A stretch of DNA of 64,000 bases from Brachionus manjavacas (Eukaryota > Rotifera > Eurotatoria > Ploima > Brachionidae), in assembly GCA_019054805.1 (NCBI GenBank), contig JAHQIY010000004.1:3534001-3598000 (forward strand), read 5' to 3'. Of the stretch, positions 45,091-57,900 are shown piece by piece (the stretch's first letter is position 1; each line of letters starts with the position of its first letter). The translations under genes were made by a program, and so were the position numbers. The notes under the pieces are model-generated. The model did no database searches. It saw nothing but the letters and a program-made list of their open reading frames with translations, and had not been told where the DNA came from.

Positions 45091-46973
45091 TTATGTAGAT
45101 CTACATAATGACCAATCTTTAACTATGGCTCTTGGATATCCATCAAGAATTTTACTATTTTTTTCATCATAGATCGAATAGCTAAAAAATAAAAAATATT
45201 AAATTTTAATTATTTGATTGAAATATTACTTTTGATTGTTGTAAAAATATTGTAAACCATTGTGACGAAATGCTGCATTCAGATGCAAAGGAAAGTTATC
45301 AAAAATATACTGTGGTCTATGAATTTTATCTATTTTGAGCTTTTCAACATTTAACTCATATAGAAGCTTGTTCTAATAAACGAGTAAAAAGCAAAAATAA
45401 AATATAAATAAAATAATACCTTGAAAAGATAAAATTTTTGTTCCTTGTATACAGCTGCCAGTGGGTTCAAAGGATACAGAAAATCACTGATAGTTTTTGG
45501 AAAATCAGGAAGAATTTGACCATTTTTAAAAGCGTAAATCTGATTTACTTAAAATAAAAAATGAATTTACTTCAAATAATTAGAAAAAAATAATTTTAAT
45601 TTTATTCACTGTTAAAAAACCAAATTGTTCCATTATTATCAACAATACCACCTCTGGCTTTTGGTGGCAAATTTGAATACAAATTTTTTAGAGAATCTTT
45701 TTTCCAGGATTTCGCATCTAAATCATATCTATACAAATCATTGCTATCCTCCAAAATAGCATAATTGATCGCACTTACTGGATCAATAAAAAATGATTGA
45801 ATTTTGCTAGAACATGGCAAAAAGTCGACATTCATCGACAAAGATGTTTTAGTTATAATCTTAATTTAAAATCTTAATTTTTTTTTCTATTTAAGTTTTA
45901 ATACCGTAGTTGTTTTAGGAGAAATCTTTGTAGTTGTTTTGTTGGAGCTTTTTTTCTTTTTTTTTGGATTTGCATTTGCTTTCTTATTTTTTTGTCTCTT
46001 TTTAGACTCGGCCTTTTGATTTTTTCGCCTTTTGTTCTGTGCTTTTTTTGACTTTCTTTTTGGCTTTCCATACAAAGATTGAATGGCTTTTATATCATCT
46101 TTTCCAAGTTTGAAATTTTCATCGAATCCTTGATAATACGGATTCATTACTGCCCCTTTGATAAGGCTATGATCAAGGCCTAATGCGTGGCCGAATTCAT
46201 GCACTGCTACTGTTTGCAGATTGATACCATTTTTTGTTTTGTCTGTAAAGTTTTCATCTTCATCGAAATGGATGCGTCCATCTTCCGGAAAAAATGCATG
46301 AGCCAGAACACCACCGGGTCCGTCAAATGGGTAAGCATCACCGTGATTTCTAGCACCAAATTTTATTGATAAATCATGCTTGGAATTTGGATGCACTTCT
46401 TTGAAAGAAATACCTGATCTGTCCGACCAGAATTTGAACGCCTTGGCAATGATAGCTCTTGTGCGACCTTGTAATTCTCTGTTTACATTTAAAACGGCAT
46501 ATTTCAAATTTTTTTTTTTCCATTTGTTAGCTGTCACAAAAAGGCCGAGCTTCAACAATTTCAAACCACCCTTTTTACTAGATGGCCTAGCAATAGGAAA
46601 ATCGGGTTTAATACATCTTGGGGATTCAATTTTTTTAATGGTAGCCTTATCCAAAATTCCAGTTATTTTCAGTCCGTGTATTGATTGAAATTTTCTATTA
46701 AAAGATTTAAAAAAAAATTAATCACCTTTTTTGTTTAGTCACTTTAATGAATTTTCAAGGGTTTTTTCAGGGTCTTTCATAGACAGAGGTCCTTTAGACT
46801 TCCGATTCGGCTCCTTCACATAGCCGAACTTGTTAAGATAATTCTTAATTTAAAAACTTAAAAAATTTGAATTTTTTAAATAAAATTTTGAGTACCAAAG
46901 CGTTTCTTTTTGATACATTGGCATCAATAGCAACCTGATTTAGTAATAATATAAAAAGAATACTAAAAAACAT
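45091..46973 (-). CDS. matrix metalloproteinase with basic hinge and hemopexin domain
   Basis: Seven exons in coding order: 46896-46973, 46743-46843, 45905-46694, 45610-45859, 45420-45547, 45230-45372, 45091-45181; 526 residues, introns 45-62 bp. Signal peptide about 1-18. Propeptide ends in the cysteine switch PRCIKPD (Cys87), with LKKFQSIHGLKITGILD before it. The catalytic domain shows HGDAYPFDGPGGVLAHAF (Zn/Ca loop), the zinc motif HEFGHALGLDH (His225, His229, His235; Glu226) and the Met-turn VMNPYY. A hinge of about 44 residues (270-313) is dominated by Lys/Arg/Asn. The hemopexin-like C-terminal domain runs from about 330 to 526, with blade words such as IWFFNINQIYAF and the expected disulfide pair Cys339/Cys523. 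No RxKR furin site and no GPI tail, so likely secreted as a zymogen. It would degrade extracellular matrix. Confidence 0.92.
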
Positions 46974-48744
46974 TTTAAACAATTAAAATTCTTCCTGACA
47001 TTTTAAATGATTTTTTATCAGTAAATTTTTTGAAATTCAATCAGTTTAATTTTTTAAATCAAAAGATAAAAATTATTTATGAAAGTTAATTAGAACAGCT
47101 AAGGAGTTTAGGTTTTAAATTTTGAAAAGGAGACTGGTTTTAAATAGTACTTTGATAAAATTTCAAAAGCTGAATTTTTGTGTTAGCGTGAACATATCAG
47201 CTTACAAAATTGCGAAAAAAATTATTTAATTTTCCATCTTATAAAACAAGTAGTCCAATATTAAAATTTAAATTAATAGAAAGTTTTTTCAAGAGCTTAA
47301 AAATAATAAAAAGATTATTAAGCATTATGATTATTTAACAAATTTTATTAAGCAGGTTTAATTTTTTTATTGATTAAAATTAATTTTCTTTTTTTGAATC
47401 CTCAAATGTGTTGAATAATAATTTATTTTCAAAATTAATTTCAAATTATATAATTAAGAAAAGATTCGAACTCAAAAAGAAATAATTTAATTTCGCTTGA
47501 AAGAGCTAAAAATCATTTTTTAAATGATGTTTTTTTCGATTATTTTTAAGTCTTTTTGTCAATTTTTTTCAAATTTTTTTGTTTATTTTAAATGATTTTT
47601 TGTTCTAGGATTACTCAAAAATTTGAATTTTATCAAAACGATTTTGAAAATAATTTTAATTAAAAATTCCAGATTGATAATTAAACAAAATTATTTTATT
47701 CAAATTTGTTAAAAGCAATTAATTTTTTTTATGAATTTTGATTTAAATGTATTTAAGAGCATTATTTTATTAATTTTTTTTCCAGAAAATACCCCTCAGA
47801 CAATAAAAAAATACACATAAATTCCCGCATAAATGCTTTTAAATAATTTTGGCTCTTTTGAGCTGATTAATTAGCTTTTTAAATCACAATTTTAGCCTTA
47901 AAATTCAATATCAGATAAATAAAAATTTAAATGAGCTAGTCAACTTACCGTTTCAAAAAAGACCTTTTGTAAACTTTCGTTTTGATCAAAACTTAATTTT
48001 AATACAAACAAAAAATTAAATTATTTATATTATTTTCATTCAATTATCGGATAATTTTAGAAGAAAAAAAACTAAAATTAATAATCTATTTTGAAAAATT
48101 TTTGATGATTAAACTGGAAAATGGTTCTATGATAATTCTAATAAAGAAGTTTAAAAAACAATCAAAGAAATTTTGTCTGAATAAAATCTAAAAATAAGAA
48201 TCTGGATTGCTATTAACCTTATTTTAGTCACATTATTCGAATCAAATATTCAAGGCATTTTTTCGTCTTAGAAATTAAAAAAATGCCAAAAAATTTCTAA
48301 TTTTTTATTTAAATGCTTCTTGATTTTAAATCAATCAATTTAATATTTTTAATTATTTAACAAATACTTTTCATGAATCAATTTGTCAATATTTCAGCCT
48401 ACTGACCTTTACTTACCATTAAGTAACAAAAAAAAGTGATCAAGATGCAAGAGAGGTTGAAAATTTCTAATAGCATCCTTGATTGAAACAAAAAAACAGA
48501 TGAGTTTTACCTGTAGACATTTTTAAGTAAAAAAAAATTTAAAGAAAACACAAAGATTGTTTTCATGATAATAATTATTCAACAATTCATATGTTTTGAC
48601 TGGTTTGTTTAAATTAAAATATTTACTGAAAAACATTTAGCTAAATTGTGTTTAAAACACTTTTTCTGTGAAGCTAGCGTCTATATATAAAGGTGAAATT
48701 ATTTTTTATTTTTTCATATTTTTTTTTCAAATGCTTCATAGACA
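46974..48744. other. divergent intergenic region, metalloproteinase to aquaporin
   Basis: A/T-rich, 1.77 kb between the two divergent starts. Apart from a TATA-like word near the aquaporin gene (48682-48690), no element is clear. Confidence 0.55.
48682..48690 (+). promoter_or_regulatory. TATA-box candidate for the aquaglyceroporin gene
   Basis: TATATATAA lies 55-63 bp upstream of the chosen ATG (48745), at a distance that allows a short 5' leader. In A/T-rich DNA such words are common, so confidence is low. Confidence 0.3.
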
Positions 48745-49721
48745 ATGCCTATCTTCAAGACAGGTTCTCTTTCGATCAACCAAAACGAGGATCCAGAATC
48801 CGAGGTTGAAAAAACAACAATGTAAATTTTTAAGCTCATTTGTAAAAAAAATTTAAAATTTAATCAATTTAAGAAATTTGCGTCGGTTTTCAAGAAGATA
48901 CATAAAGACCAAAAACTCGTTGATCCGGGTTTTTCTAGCAGAACTTTTGGGTACGTTTATGTTTGTATTTTTTGGTTGTTCATCAGTGGCTCAATACAAA
49001 CTGTTGAATAGAGCTCAAAATGACTCTGCAAGCTTTTTGCTTATAAATGCTGGATTTGGGTTCGGCATTCTGGCCGCCATTTTGACAGTTGGAAAAGTTT
49101 CGGGTAAAAACTTGTTCAAAATTTTGCTAAAATTTTTACTTAAGTAAAAAAATTAAAGGCGCACACTTGAATCCAGCAGTTTCATTTGGTATATTTCTAG
49201 TTGGTCAGCTGTCATTGCTAAAGTTGGTAATTTACATTGTCGCACAATTTATAGGAGCTTTTATTGCAGCAGCAATTGTTTTTGTATTGTACTATGATGG
49301 TCTGACTACTTTTGGGGATAAAATGTACACATTGGAAACCGCTGGTATATTTGGAACCTATCCAAGGCCAGAGTTAAGTGTTTGGGGTGGATTTTTTGAT
49401 CAATTTATTGGAACAACACTTTTCGTGACTGGAATAATGTCTGTGGCGGATAAAATAAGAGACCCATTGCCAAATAGTATGAGTGCAATAATGGTTGGTT
49501 TTCTTCTATTTGTGGTGGGAAACTCGATCGGTTACAATGCTGGATTTGCGGTAAATCCTGCTAGAGACTTTGGTCCTAGATTTTTCACATTCATCGCTGG
49601 ATGGGGTTCACAGGTTTTCTCTGCTGGAGATTATTATTTTTGGATCCCTTTAGTGGCACCTATGTTCGGATCTTTAGCTGCAACCATAATTTATTTAGTT
49701 TTCATTTCTAATCATTTTTGA
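48745..49721 (+). CDS. aquaglyceroporin (MIP family channel)
   Basis: Three exons: 48745-48821, 48874-49103, 49159-49721; 289 residues. A charged cytosolic N-terminus of about 40 residues precedes six membrane segments. Both half-helix signatures are intact: HLNPAVSFG (NPA at 107-109) and FAVNPARDFGPR (NPA at 235-237). The Asp just after NPAR (239) is typical of glycerol-conducting members (GlpF, AQP3/7/9/10), as is the wide pore with Arg238. The family passes glycerol and other small neutral solutes besides water across the plasma membrane as tetramers. The start was chosen because splicing at 48821/48874 keeps the frame and puts MPIFKTGSLSINQNEDPE at the N-terminus. An upstream open frame crossing 48668-48856 is not used. 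Confidence 0.92.
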
Positions 49722-50116
49722 TCAGTCAAAATAAAACAGTGATTCATTTTTTAATTTAATTAATCTAGAAAAAAATTGAATTTTTATTTTTTAGATAATA
49801 AAAATTTTAAAACTGATGTATTTGTTATTTTGCAATTAATAGGCATTTAATACTAAAAAATCTTGTTAGAATTTTAAACTTTTTGTATTTTAGGGTTTCA
49901 TTTAAAATTAAATAAAAAATAAAACAGATTTTTGCAATTAGGTTCAAATTTTTGATGCAAAAATAAATAAATTTGATCATAATTACTGAATTTTATTGAG
50001 TTCCAAATTTACCCATTTTCATTAAATTATACCTTAAAAAAATATTACTCAAAAATTTTACAAATTTCTAATTGAAAGCTTAATTTAAATTGAAAATTCA
50101 AAAATTACCGAAAACA

Positions 50117-50184
50117 AATATTTCTAAATACTATTTAGAAATTTACTATTAAGCAATATTTCTAAATTCTATTTAGAAATATCG
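50117..50184. repeat. two tandem copies of a 23-bp palindrome
   Basis: ATTTCTAAATA-C-TATTTAGAAAT occurs, then after about 15 bp a near-copy with one changed central base. Each is a near-perfect self-complement. They lie 400 bp past the aquaporin stop; role unknown. Confidence 0.6.
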
Positions 50185-51109
50185 AATATTATTTTTTTTT
50201 AAATATTTGAAAAATTAAAAAAAAAAACAACTGAAAATTTATATTCGTCTGCGCAAAAAATTAAAAAACGACTTTTAATAAATATAATAAAAATAGAATG
50301 TAAATAAATCTATGTATAAAGATCGACAGATTAATGAATAATATTTATATAATACTAAGATAATAGATATAAATATTTACATATTCTTACATGGGGCAAT
50401 TATTTAATGTGTAAACCGGGTGACAACTTTTGAAAAGTGTATTATTTTTCTTATTAATATCATTTATTATTCAAGTTTTTTGATAATAATTTAATTTAGG
50501 GTCTATAGAATAAAAAGCTTATTTTTTTGATATTTGCTTATCATCTTTAGGCTGAATTTTAAGCTAAAAGAAACTCGTAGGGCAATTATTGAGATTTAGC
50601 CATATTTTAAATTTGATTTCGAGAGTTTTTTACCACGAACATGTTTGATTTCAACCAAGCTAATGACAGCTTACTTATCTTAAGTTAAGGATCCAAATAA
50701 AAAAAAAATTATAGCATCAGTAAATAAATATGCTGGTGACCTTTAAAATGGTAAATAGCGTTTCACACTTTTTCTCCAAAAATTCACCCAGTTTACCCGA
50801 AAAATAACTCTTTTGACTGAAATACCCCTTTTGCCTGTTAAATTAGTCCAAATTTAAAAAAAAAAATTTTTTTTAAAATTATTTTTTGAATATTTTGTTT
50901 CATTAATTAAAAAATTAGAGACGAAATCTTTTATTTTTCATCTACATAACATGCTTTTCCAAAAATGAGCTTTTCTTCCTGGACAAAAATTAGACACATT
51001 TTTGAAAAGCCCGTGGAATTCTCTTCAAAAATAATATTGGGTTCAGTAGTAGGCATAAAATGAGAATATTAAAAAGTTTGCACTTTTTGTACTTTAACAT
51101 ACAGTGGTT

Positions 51110-51340
51110 ATTCGCTACGTGGATTTTACCAAATTATACATAAAATTACGTAAATTTACCAAAATTTACATTAATTTTCGTAAAACCAAAAAAGTTTGAA
51201 TAAATGCAATTTTTAGTAAAATTTTCAAATTTTTTTCATTTTTGCTTTTGAAAAGATTCAAAAATTAACAGTTTAAAATTTTACTTTTTTTACGTAAATT
51301 TACGTAAAATTCAATTTTAATATAAGTAAAAATAGGAACG
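51110..51340. repeat. CGTAAATTTAC-rich repeat
   Basis: TACGTAAATTTAC and TTTACGTAAA words recur on both strands, and the start TTCGCTACG resembles the terminal TTGCTACGA of the MITE at 39306-39912. Probably a decayed relative. Confidence 0.4.
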
Positions 51341-51398
51341 ACATAAAATTATATGACTGTGATCCTGAGAGATGGATCTCTGTACAATCTAGTTTTTT

Positions 51399-51480
51399 GG
51401 GCGGCCTAGTTCAAGTCTAAATCATTAAAAAAAAGTCCAAGCAAAGACTTTAAAGTCAGACTTTGACTTTGACTTTTTAC
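51399..51480. repeat. AAGTC-family copy
   Basis: Begins GGGCGGCCTAGTTCAAGTCT, matching the reverse complement of the right end of the copy at 40138-40233, then has AAGTCAGACTTTGACTTTGA. Confirms that this end type is dispersed. Confidence 0.5.
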
Positions 51481-51902
51481 CAAATCTGGTTGGTGCCAAT
51501 TTTTTCCCTAATTTATTAATTTACTTAAAAAAATCGCCGAAATTATCGAAAGAAAATATTTTGTAATTTTTGGCAACAAAATGCACCAATTCAAAAATTC
51601 AGAATAAGTTTTTAATCACCAAAGTGAACTGGTCTATGCTCCTTCACTCAAATTTTGTTAACCAAATTAATAGTAATTATTAGTTCAGTAATTTTTTAGA
51701 CTCCGTTTAATACTTATAAATAAATATTAGAATTAAAACCCAGGTCATGAAATATTTTTAATGTGTAAAATGATTCGTAAAATTATTATTTTTTAAATCG
51801 GCCATCCAAATTTTTTTTCTGAAAAAGTTTATATCATTATTTTAATAAATGAACTAATAATTTCAAACAATTGACATTAATCTTTATCTTTTATTTGAAA
51901 AT

Positions 51903-54900
51903 TTATTTCATTTCTAATGCTCTTATTTTGATAAGAGCTTGATTTAATTCGGTTTCAAGATCAGCTACCCTTTTCTCGGCGTTCTGAGCTCTTTCTTCTG
52001 TTGATCTAAACAAAAAAAAAAATAGAAAAATATCTACAAAAAAGAGCCTAAAATTACATTAAATCATTTTGAAGATTTTCGATTGTCTTATACGCATCGA
52101 AGACAGTTGATTTCAATTCTTTTTCGCTCAAATCATTCGATTCATCATAATTTAAATTCTCTAAAAATTTGTATTCAGTATTTGAATCATGAGAAATAAT
52201 TTCAAATTTTGTTGGGCTTTTTTTAGGTGTTTTTTCAGTCTCATTATGGTCATTTTTGTCCTCTTCTTGATAGTCTTCTTCATCGTGCTCAGTTTCTTCA
52301 TCTTGGTGGCCATCTACAGTGTCCTCTTTTTCATCGTTCTCATCAACATTTAATGAACCCAAGTTGCTCCTTTCTCTGGACTCGGCTGTCGACAAATAGC
52401 CCAATCTTTCACTTAGAATCTTCCGGTGACCTTTATCGCCATTTAATTCTGATACCATTAGTTTTAATGTAAAGTTCCATTCTTTAACTTCATTTTTAAA
52501 ATTTTGTAAACTTTGAAATTCTTTTTCATATCTGCTTTCTTCATTTGGCTTCCGACTATTTTCATCCTCAGTGATAATTGTGTTACATCGACTTGAAAGT
52601 ATAAGTATAAAATTTGTTTTCTTTAAAGGATTAATTTAACTTACTCAGCCAAAGCAAGTGAAAATTTTTCTAGTTTTGCCGAAATTGAATGACTGTTTTT
52701 TTCCAAATCTTCCACAGTTGATGTCGAGTCATAGACAATTTTTTTAGCCTCTTCACTCAAGTCTGGTTTATTAGGAGCTAGTCGAATCAAGGCTTGAACC
52801 AGCCAATCGATCATTTTATGGTGTATGGAATTAACTTCATCCAAAATGAAACCATTCTGGCTATCAACATAATTACTAAAATTGGCCATCCATTTATGTA
52901 AATCATTCACCAGGTCATCATGATCAATTCTTTAATCAAAATTTTGTTAGAATATTCATTTTAGAAAAAGCTGAAAAAGATCAGTTTGAAATCTGAATAA
53001 TTCCCCTTTAATTTAAAGAAGATGAGATGCTTAAGGCCTAAAACTAAGTCGTGTAGATAATTTTTCGATCCAACATTTCGGTGTAATTTGAAATATAATT
53101 TTAAAATCTCAAAAAATATAATCATTATTTATTTAGAAGAGAATTTTTTAACACTAGAAAGCCCAACGGGTCAAATTGACTCGATTTTTTGACATGATTT
53201 ATTTTCTGAAAATAAATTTTTGAAAAAATGACATAATGGAAGTAAAAGTTTCTTTTTATCTTTTAAAAAAACTTCGTTAATTTCTAAATATTTTTTTTCC
53301 TTCTAGATATTTTATTTTTTTAAATTTTTGCAATAAAACATCCGGGCTTTCTAGAGTTAAATTCAATACATTCAACTTTCATCAATAAGAATGAAAACAG
53401 CCCCATAAAATCACTTAATCTTTTATAAAATTAAAAGATTAATTCTTATTTTATTTCCAATGAAAATTCGATTCTTATTTTATTTCCAATATTAACTAAA
53501 AAATTGTGAGATTTAAAAAAAACATTAATCAACTAACAACTTTATGGTCTAATAATGAGAACTTTATCCTTTTTCCGTAATATTTTAGAAGTCAATTTTA
53601 AGAAAATATTTTTTTCGGCTTTGACTAGTTTTTATACATTAGGAAAATGTTAAAAATTTAATTTTAGATGGAATTTAAGTTATTAACAAACGAATTCTTT
53701 TTCACATCTTTATTGTAAGAACAACTAAAGAGGGTTTTCAGTTTTTAAATAAATAAAAAATAGATATATCCTGATATATTTTTGACTAAATAAAATTCTA
53801 TTATTTGCTTCATTGATTCTAATGTATAAAACATGGAAAAAACCAATTCTTACCAAATATTGTAAGATTATTTTAAGATCAGATACCGAACTTGAATTTC
53901 TACTATTCTAGAAATTGAACGATCTTTTATAAGAAACTTTCCGATCAGAGGCAACTGATCAGAAAGTTCTCTTTTCAGTTTCTAACTCAAGATCTTACTG
54001 GGCGTATAAAATTTCAACGCTACAAGGAAAAAGAAAATTTTCTAAGTTATTTTAATTCTTAAAATAATTTAATGTTTCAGATTTTAAAACTGCTTGGGGA
54101 AATTTTCGAAATTCAATATTTCATGAATTTAACACAAACAAATTAATTCAATTATTTTTATCAGATAGTGTTTTTAAATTTCTTCTAACTAAAATTTGAT
54201 TAAGTAAATTTTATTTTTTAAATTAAAATTTTTTGATTAAACATTATTTTTTTTAATTTTCAAATAATTCCTCAAGAACAAAGAGCAAATTTTATGCTAT
54301 ATTTAACCTTCTTAGAGCAAAGATCAAGTAAAATATGGTCCTATGTATTTTTAAATACAATTTATTTATTTTGAATAGTAAGAAGAATGAAATAATTTAT
54401 ATGGCTCATTTTGACTGAACTTATTAAACATTAGGATCCCTCGGGCTCACTTGTTAAGAAAGATTATCCCAAATTTAAGTAATAAATTTCAAAATTTTTA
54501 TCAACAAATACTATAATATTTAATAAAAAGGATTTCTAATTCGATCAGAAGCTATTTAATTTTTATTAAATGGCAACAGCGAAAAAGGGTCTAAAGTGAT
54601 AGGTGACAAGTATTCTTAACCCCTAAAATATACGATCAAGAAGGGTCACCTAATTTTCGAAGCGCTAATATGTGACCAGAAGTTTAATATTCAAAAAAAT
54701 AAGTGGCCAAAGAATTCTAAAATAAAAAAATTCAAAATCATCAGTTTAAAGTTTTAATTTTCTAAGTCTAATTTTCTAAGTTTTAATTTCCTTTTCGCTC
54801 AAAAAAATTACCGAATGCAGGACATTTGACTGGGCTTCTCTTATTAATTAAGTTTTTTTTAAACTTCTTCTTTAAGAGAGAAAAGGTGATCATCTGTAAA

Positions 54901-57900
54901 ATAAATGACCATTTTCTGGTAATAATATGGGACCAACTGGTCACTTGTCATTTTAGACACTGAAAAAATCTTTCTCGAAATTAAATAATTCAAATTAAAA
55001 AGAAAAAAAATACATTTTAGGCTCATCAGAATTCTTTCCAGGAGTAGATTCAGCTTCTTCTTTAAGTGGTTCGCCAATTGAATTCTGACATTTGTAGCTT
55101 AAATCTATGCAATCGTCCAAAGACTGAAAAAAACTTATCCACTCGCTTTCTGAAAGTCTAAATTTTCCTTTGCCTGTCTCACTCATCACTTGCGAATTTA
55201 ATTTTTGCTGCCAATTATCTAATATGTTGTTCAGTGAGTTGAGACTCCTGGAAACACCATTATCTCCACTTGTTCTATTTCGGTAATGATCATGTAGCAA
55301 TTTCATTTCCTAAAAATTTCAAATAAATGAATTTTTTTTCGAAAAATTTAAATTTACGCTAGAGAGAATTTCGTATTTTTTAAATTCTTGATAAACTTTT
55401 GGGTCTTTGACTGGCTCATGTCTGGCTGAGACCCGGTTACAAAGCTGCACAATGCTGAACAAAACTCGTTCTGATTTTTTAATTTTCTCCTCACTTATTA
55501 ATACTGAATCGCCATTGAACTCTTCTGAATCGTTGGTAACTACTCCCAAAATTGCTTTTGTTTTTGAAGATATTTTCGTCACTTTTTCGAAATCAGGCAC
55601 TGAAACTATATCACCTCGATCATCACTAATTAAATTTATTTTATCAAAAAAAAGATATGTTTTTAAATTCAATCTTACAATGTATCTTGTTTAAGATATT
55701 TTTTAAGATCAATCAAATCTGTTCTTATTTTCTCTATTGAATGCTTGAGTTCGTATTCTTTTCTAACAATTTCGTTTTTCACTTCTTCTAAAATAGTTTT
55801 CCAATTTTCGATTAATTTTTGAATATCAATCACATCTTTAGTATCTTTGTCGCTTTGCAAAATTGCAAAATGTTTGGCCAACTTGAACCAGGATTTTTCC
55901 GAAATATTCATTCTCTTGGCTGTACTTAGCTTATTTTCGCTAGTGATTTTGAACGCAATGTTATAAGTAGTTTTGATCCAAAGGTCTCGCTCATCAATCA
56001 AACATTTGATGGTAGTTTCTAGTCTTTTTCGTTGAAGTTCGTACAATTCATGATACTCGTTTAGTAATGAAGCATTTTTTTCAGCGTCTTCCAAGGCTTT
56101 TTTTAGCTAAAAAGGAAAAATTTTGAACTAAAATTTAAAAAAAAATAAACAAATTTTATTTAATTATTGATTTTCGAATAGTTTGAATAATGATCACCAT
56201 AGAACGTAAAGCTATCAATAGTTAAATCAAAAATACTCGAGGACCAAGAAGATTATTACTGTCCAGGAAATTAAGAAACAAAAATCAGTGTAGATCAAAT
56301 TAATGATGGTGATGTCACTGCCAAAGAGTAAAATATTTCATTTTATAGAATGACAATGACCGAATAAATAACTCAATGAAATATAAAATAAATTTTTTCT
56401 TTGATTAAAAAAATGATTTTACTGAATTTTAGGCATAAATAGCAAATTTTCGCAAAAAATGTAAAAAAAAATTTAAATAAAAATCTTTTGTACATTTGCG
56501 CTTTTCTACGACAATACAAGATTTTGAAAATTTTTTTAAAAAGTTATATTTTTTGGGGTAACAAATTTAATCTAATTTTTCTGACAAAAAAACTAATCAA
56601 CTGACAAGTTTATTTGTTGAGCTGGCTATTTAATAATTTTGGGATGACAAAATAAGTAATAACCAAATAAATAAACTGGTTAGTGTGACAAAAAGGGTTT
56701 TATTTTATTTCTGACTAAAAAAAAATTAACTAAAAAATTAAAAATGACTTATTTGTTCTTATTTTTTATAACAGTTAACTTCCTTGGTCTTCCACGTTTT
56801 CTTGGTTAATCTGCATTAGTATTCTAATCACTAACTGGTTCTTCGTGAGATTTCCTTTTTTGTAGAAATGTAGAATACAATCAGCTCGTCATCAATGGTA
56901 AGAGAGGGTTTTTTATTTGTATTTCATTAATCTTAACTAATTACAGAGCCTTGATTGACATCTACAGTAATGTATTTTCATCACTTATATGGCTATTTAC
57001 ATTTACCTTAAATGGCCAAAAAAGATTTAATCCAATGGATTAGGTAACATCTTTTAGAGGATTTTTCAATAATTTGACTTATTCCATGCTTGATTAATTT
57101 GATTTACAACAATTTTTAGAATTAAAGATAAAAAATTAAAATTAATTTGCTCTTTAATAATTAAACCTCTATTAGGGGCTATCAGGATTTTTGTATCTTG
57201 CCCAGAGCCCAATAATATTATTCTCTACCTTTTCGATTGAAATTGATTTTAAAATTTTTTTTCCAGCTCGCAATTCAAACACAAAATAAATCACCTAACA
57301 TAATCGATCATCTTAAGTGTCTATACACTAACGCCACATCACTGAATACATCTAAGATCAATGAACTCGAGGCCAGAATCGCTCAAAAGCGTCCGCACGT
57401 TGTTCTAATCACAGAAACATGGTTTACTAACGTCTCCAACTCATAATTAGCTGACTACTACGTGTACAGAAATGACAGGCCTACTCACGGAGATGGAGTA
57501 GCAATAAACATCAGGAACGATCTCAATCACACAAACAAAACTATCAAAGTTCTTTCGAACATAAACAAAAGCTCAATATCAGAACAACTCTGGTGTCAAA
57601 TCAACTTGAAAAAGGAAACTGTAATCGCAGGCTGCATATACCGCCCACCACCAGGAAATAACTTCGCTGCTAACTCCCTAGTCGACAACGAAATAAACTT
57701 AGCCTTGAGAGCCGCCAAATCAGCCGTACACCACAAGAAAAACACAGGTTTACTTATCGCTGGGGATTTCAACTTCCGATACGTAAAATGGCTCAACGAC
57801 GGGTCCGTGTCTGTGTTTGGGAACGAGGACAGTCCAGGAAGCAAATTTATTGACCTGCTAAACGACGAATCATTCTACCAGCACGTAAGCAAACCTTCAT

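Larger units (their letters stand above)
49722..51902. other. intergenic DNA with palindromes and repeat copies
   Basis: Contains two tandem palindromes (50117-50180), a CGTAAATTTAC-rich stretch (51110-51340) and an AAGTC-family copy (51399-51480). No gene seen. Confidence 0.6.

Noticed and set aside
48668..48856. Plus-strand open frame at the aquaporin start
   Set aside because: It runs through the first intron and in another frame of exon 1. The spliced model gives the correct channel N-terminus.
54859..55077. Open frame that could be an extra AXDND1 exon
   Set aside because: Its entry would require a stop-containing or out-of-phase junction. Exon 11 joins exon 12 (52929) in phase without it.
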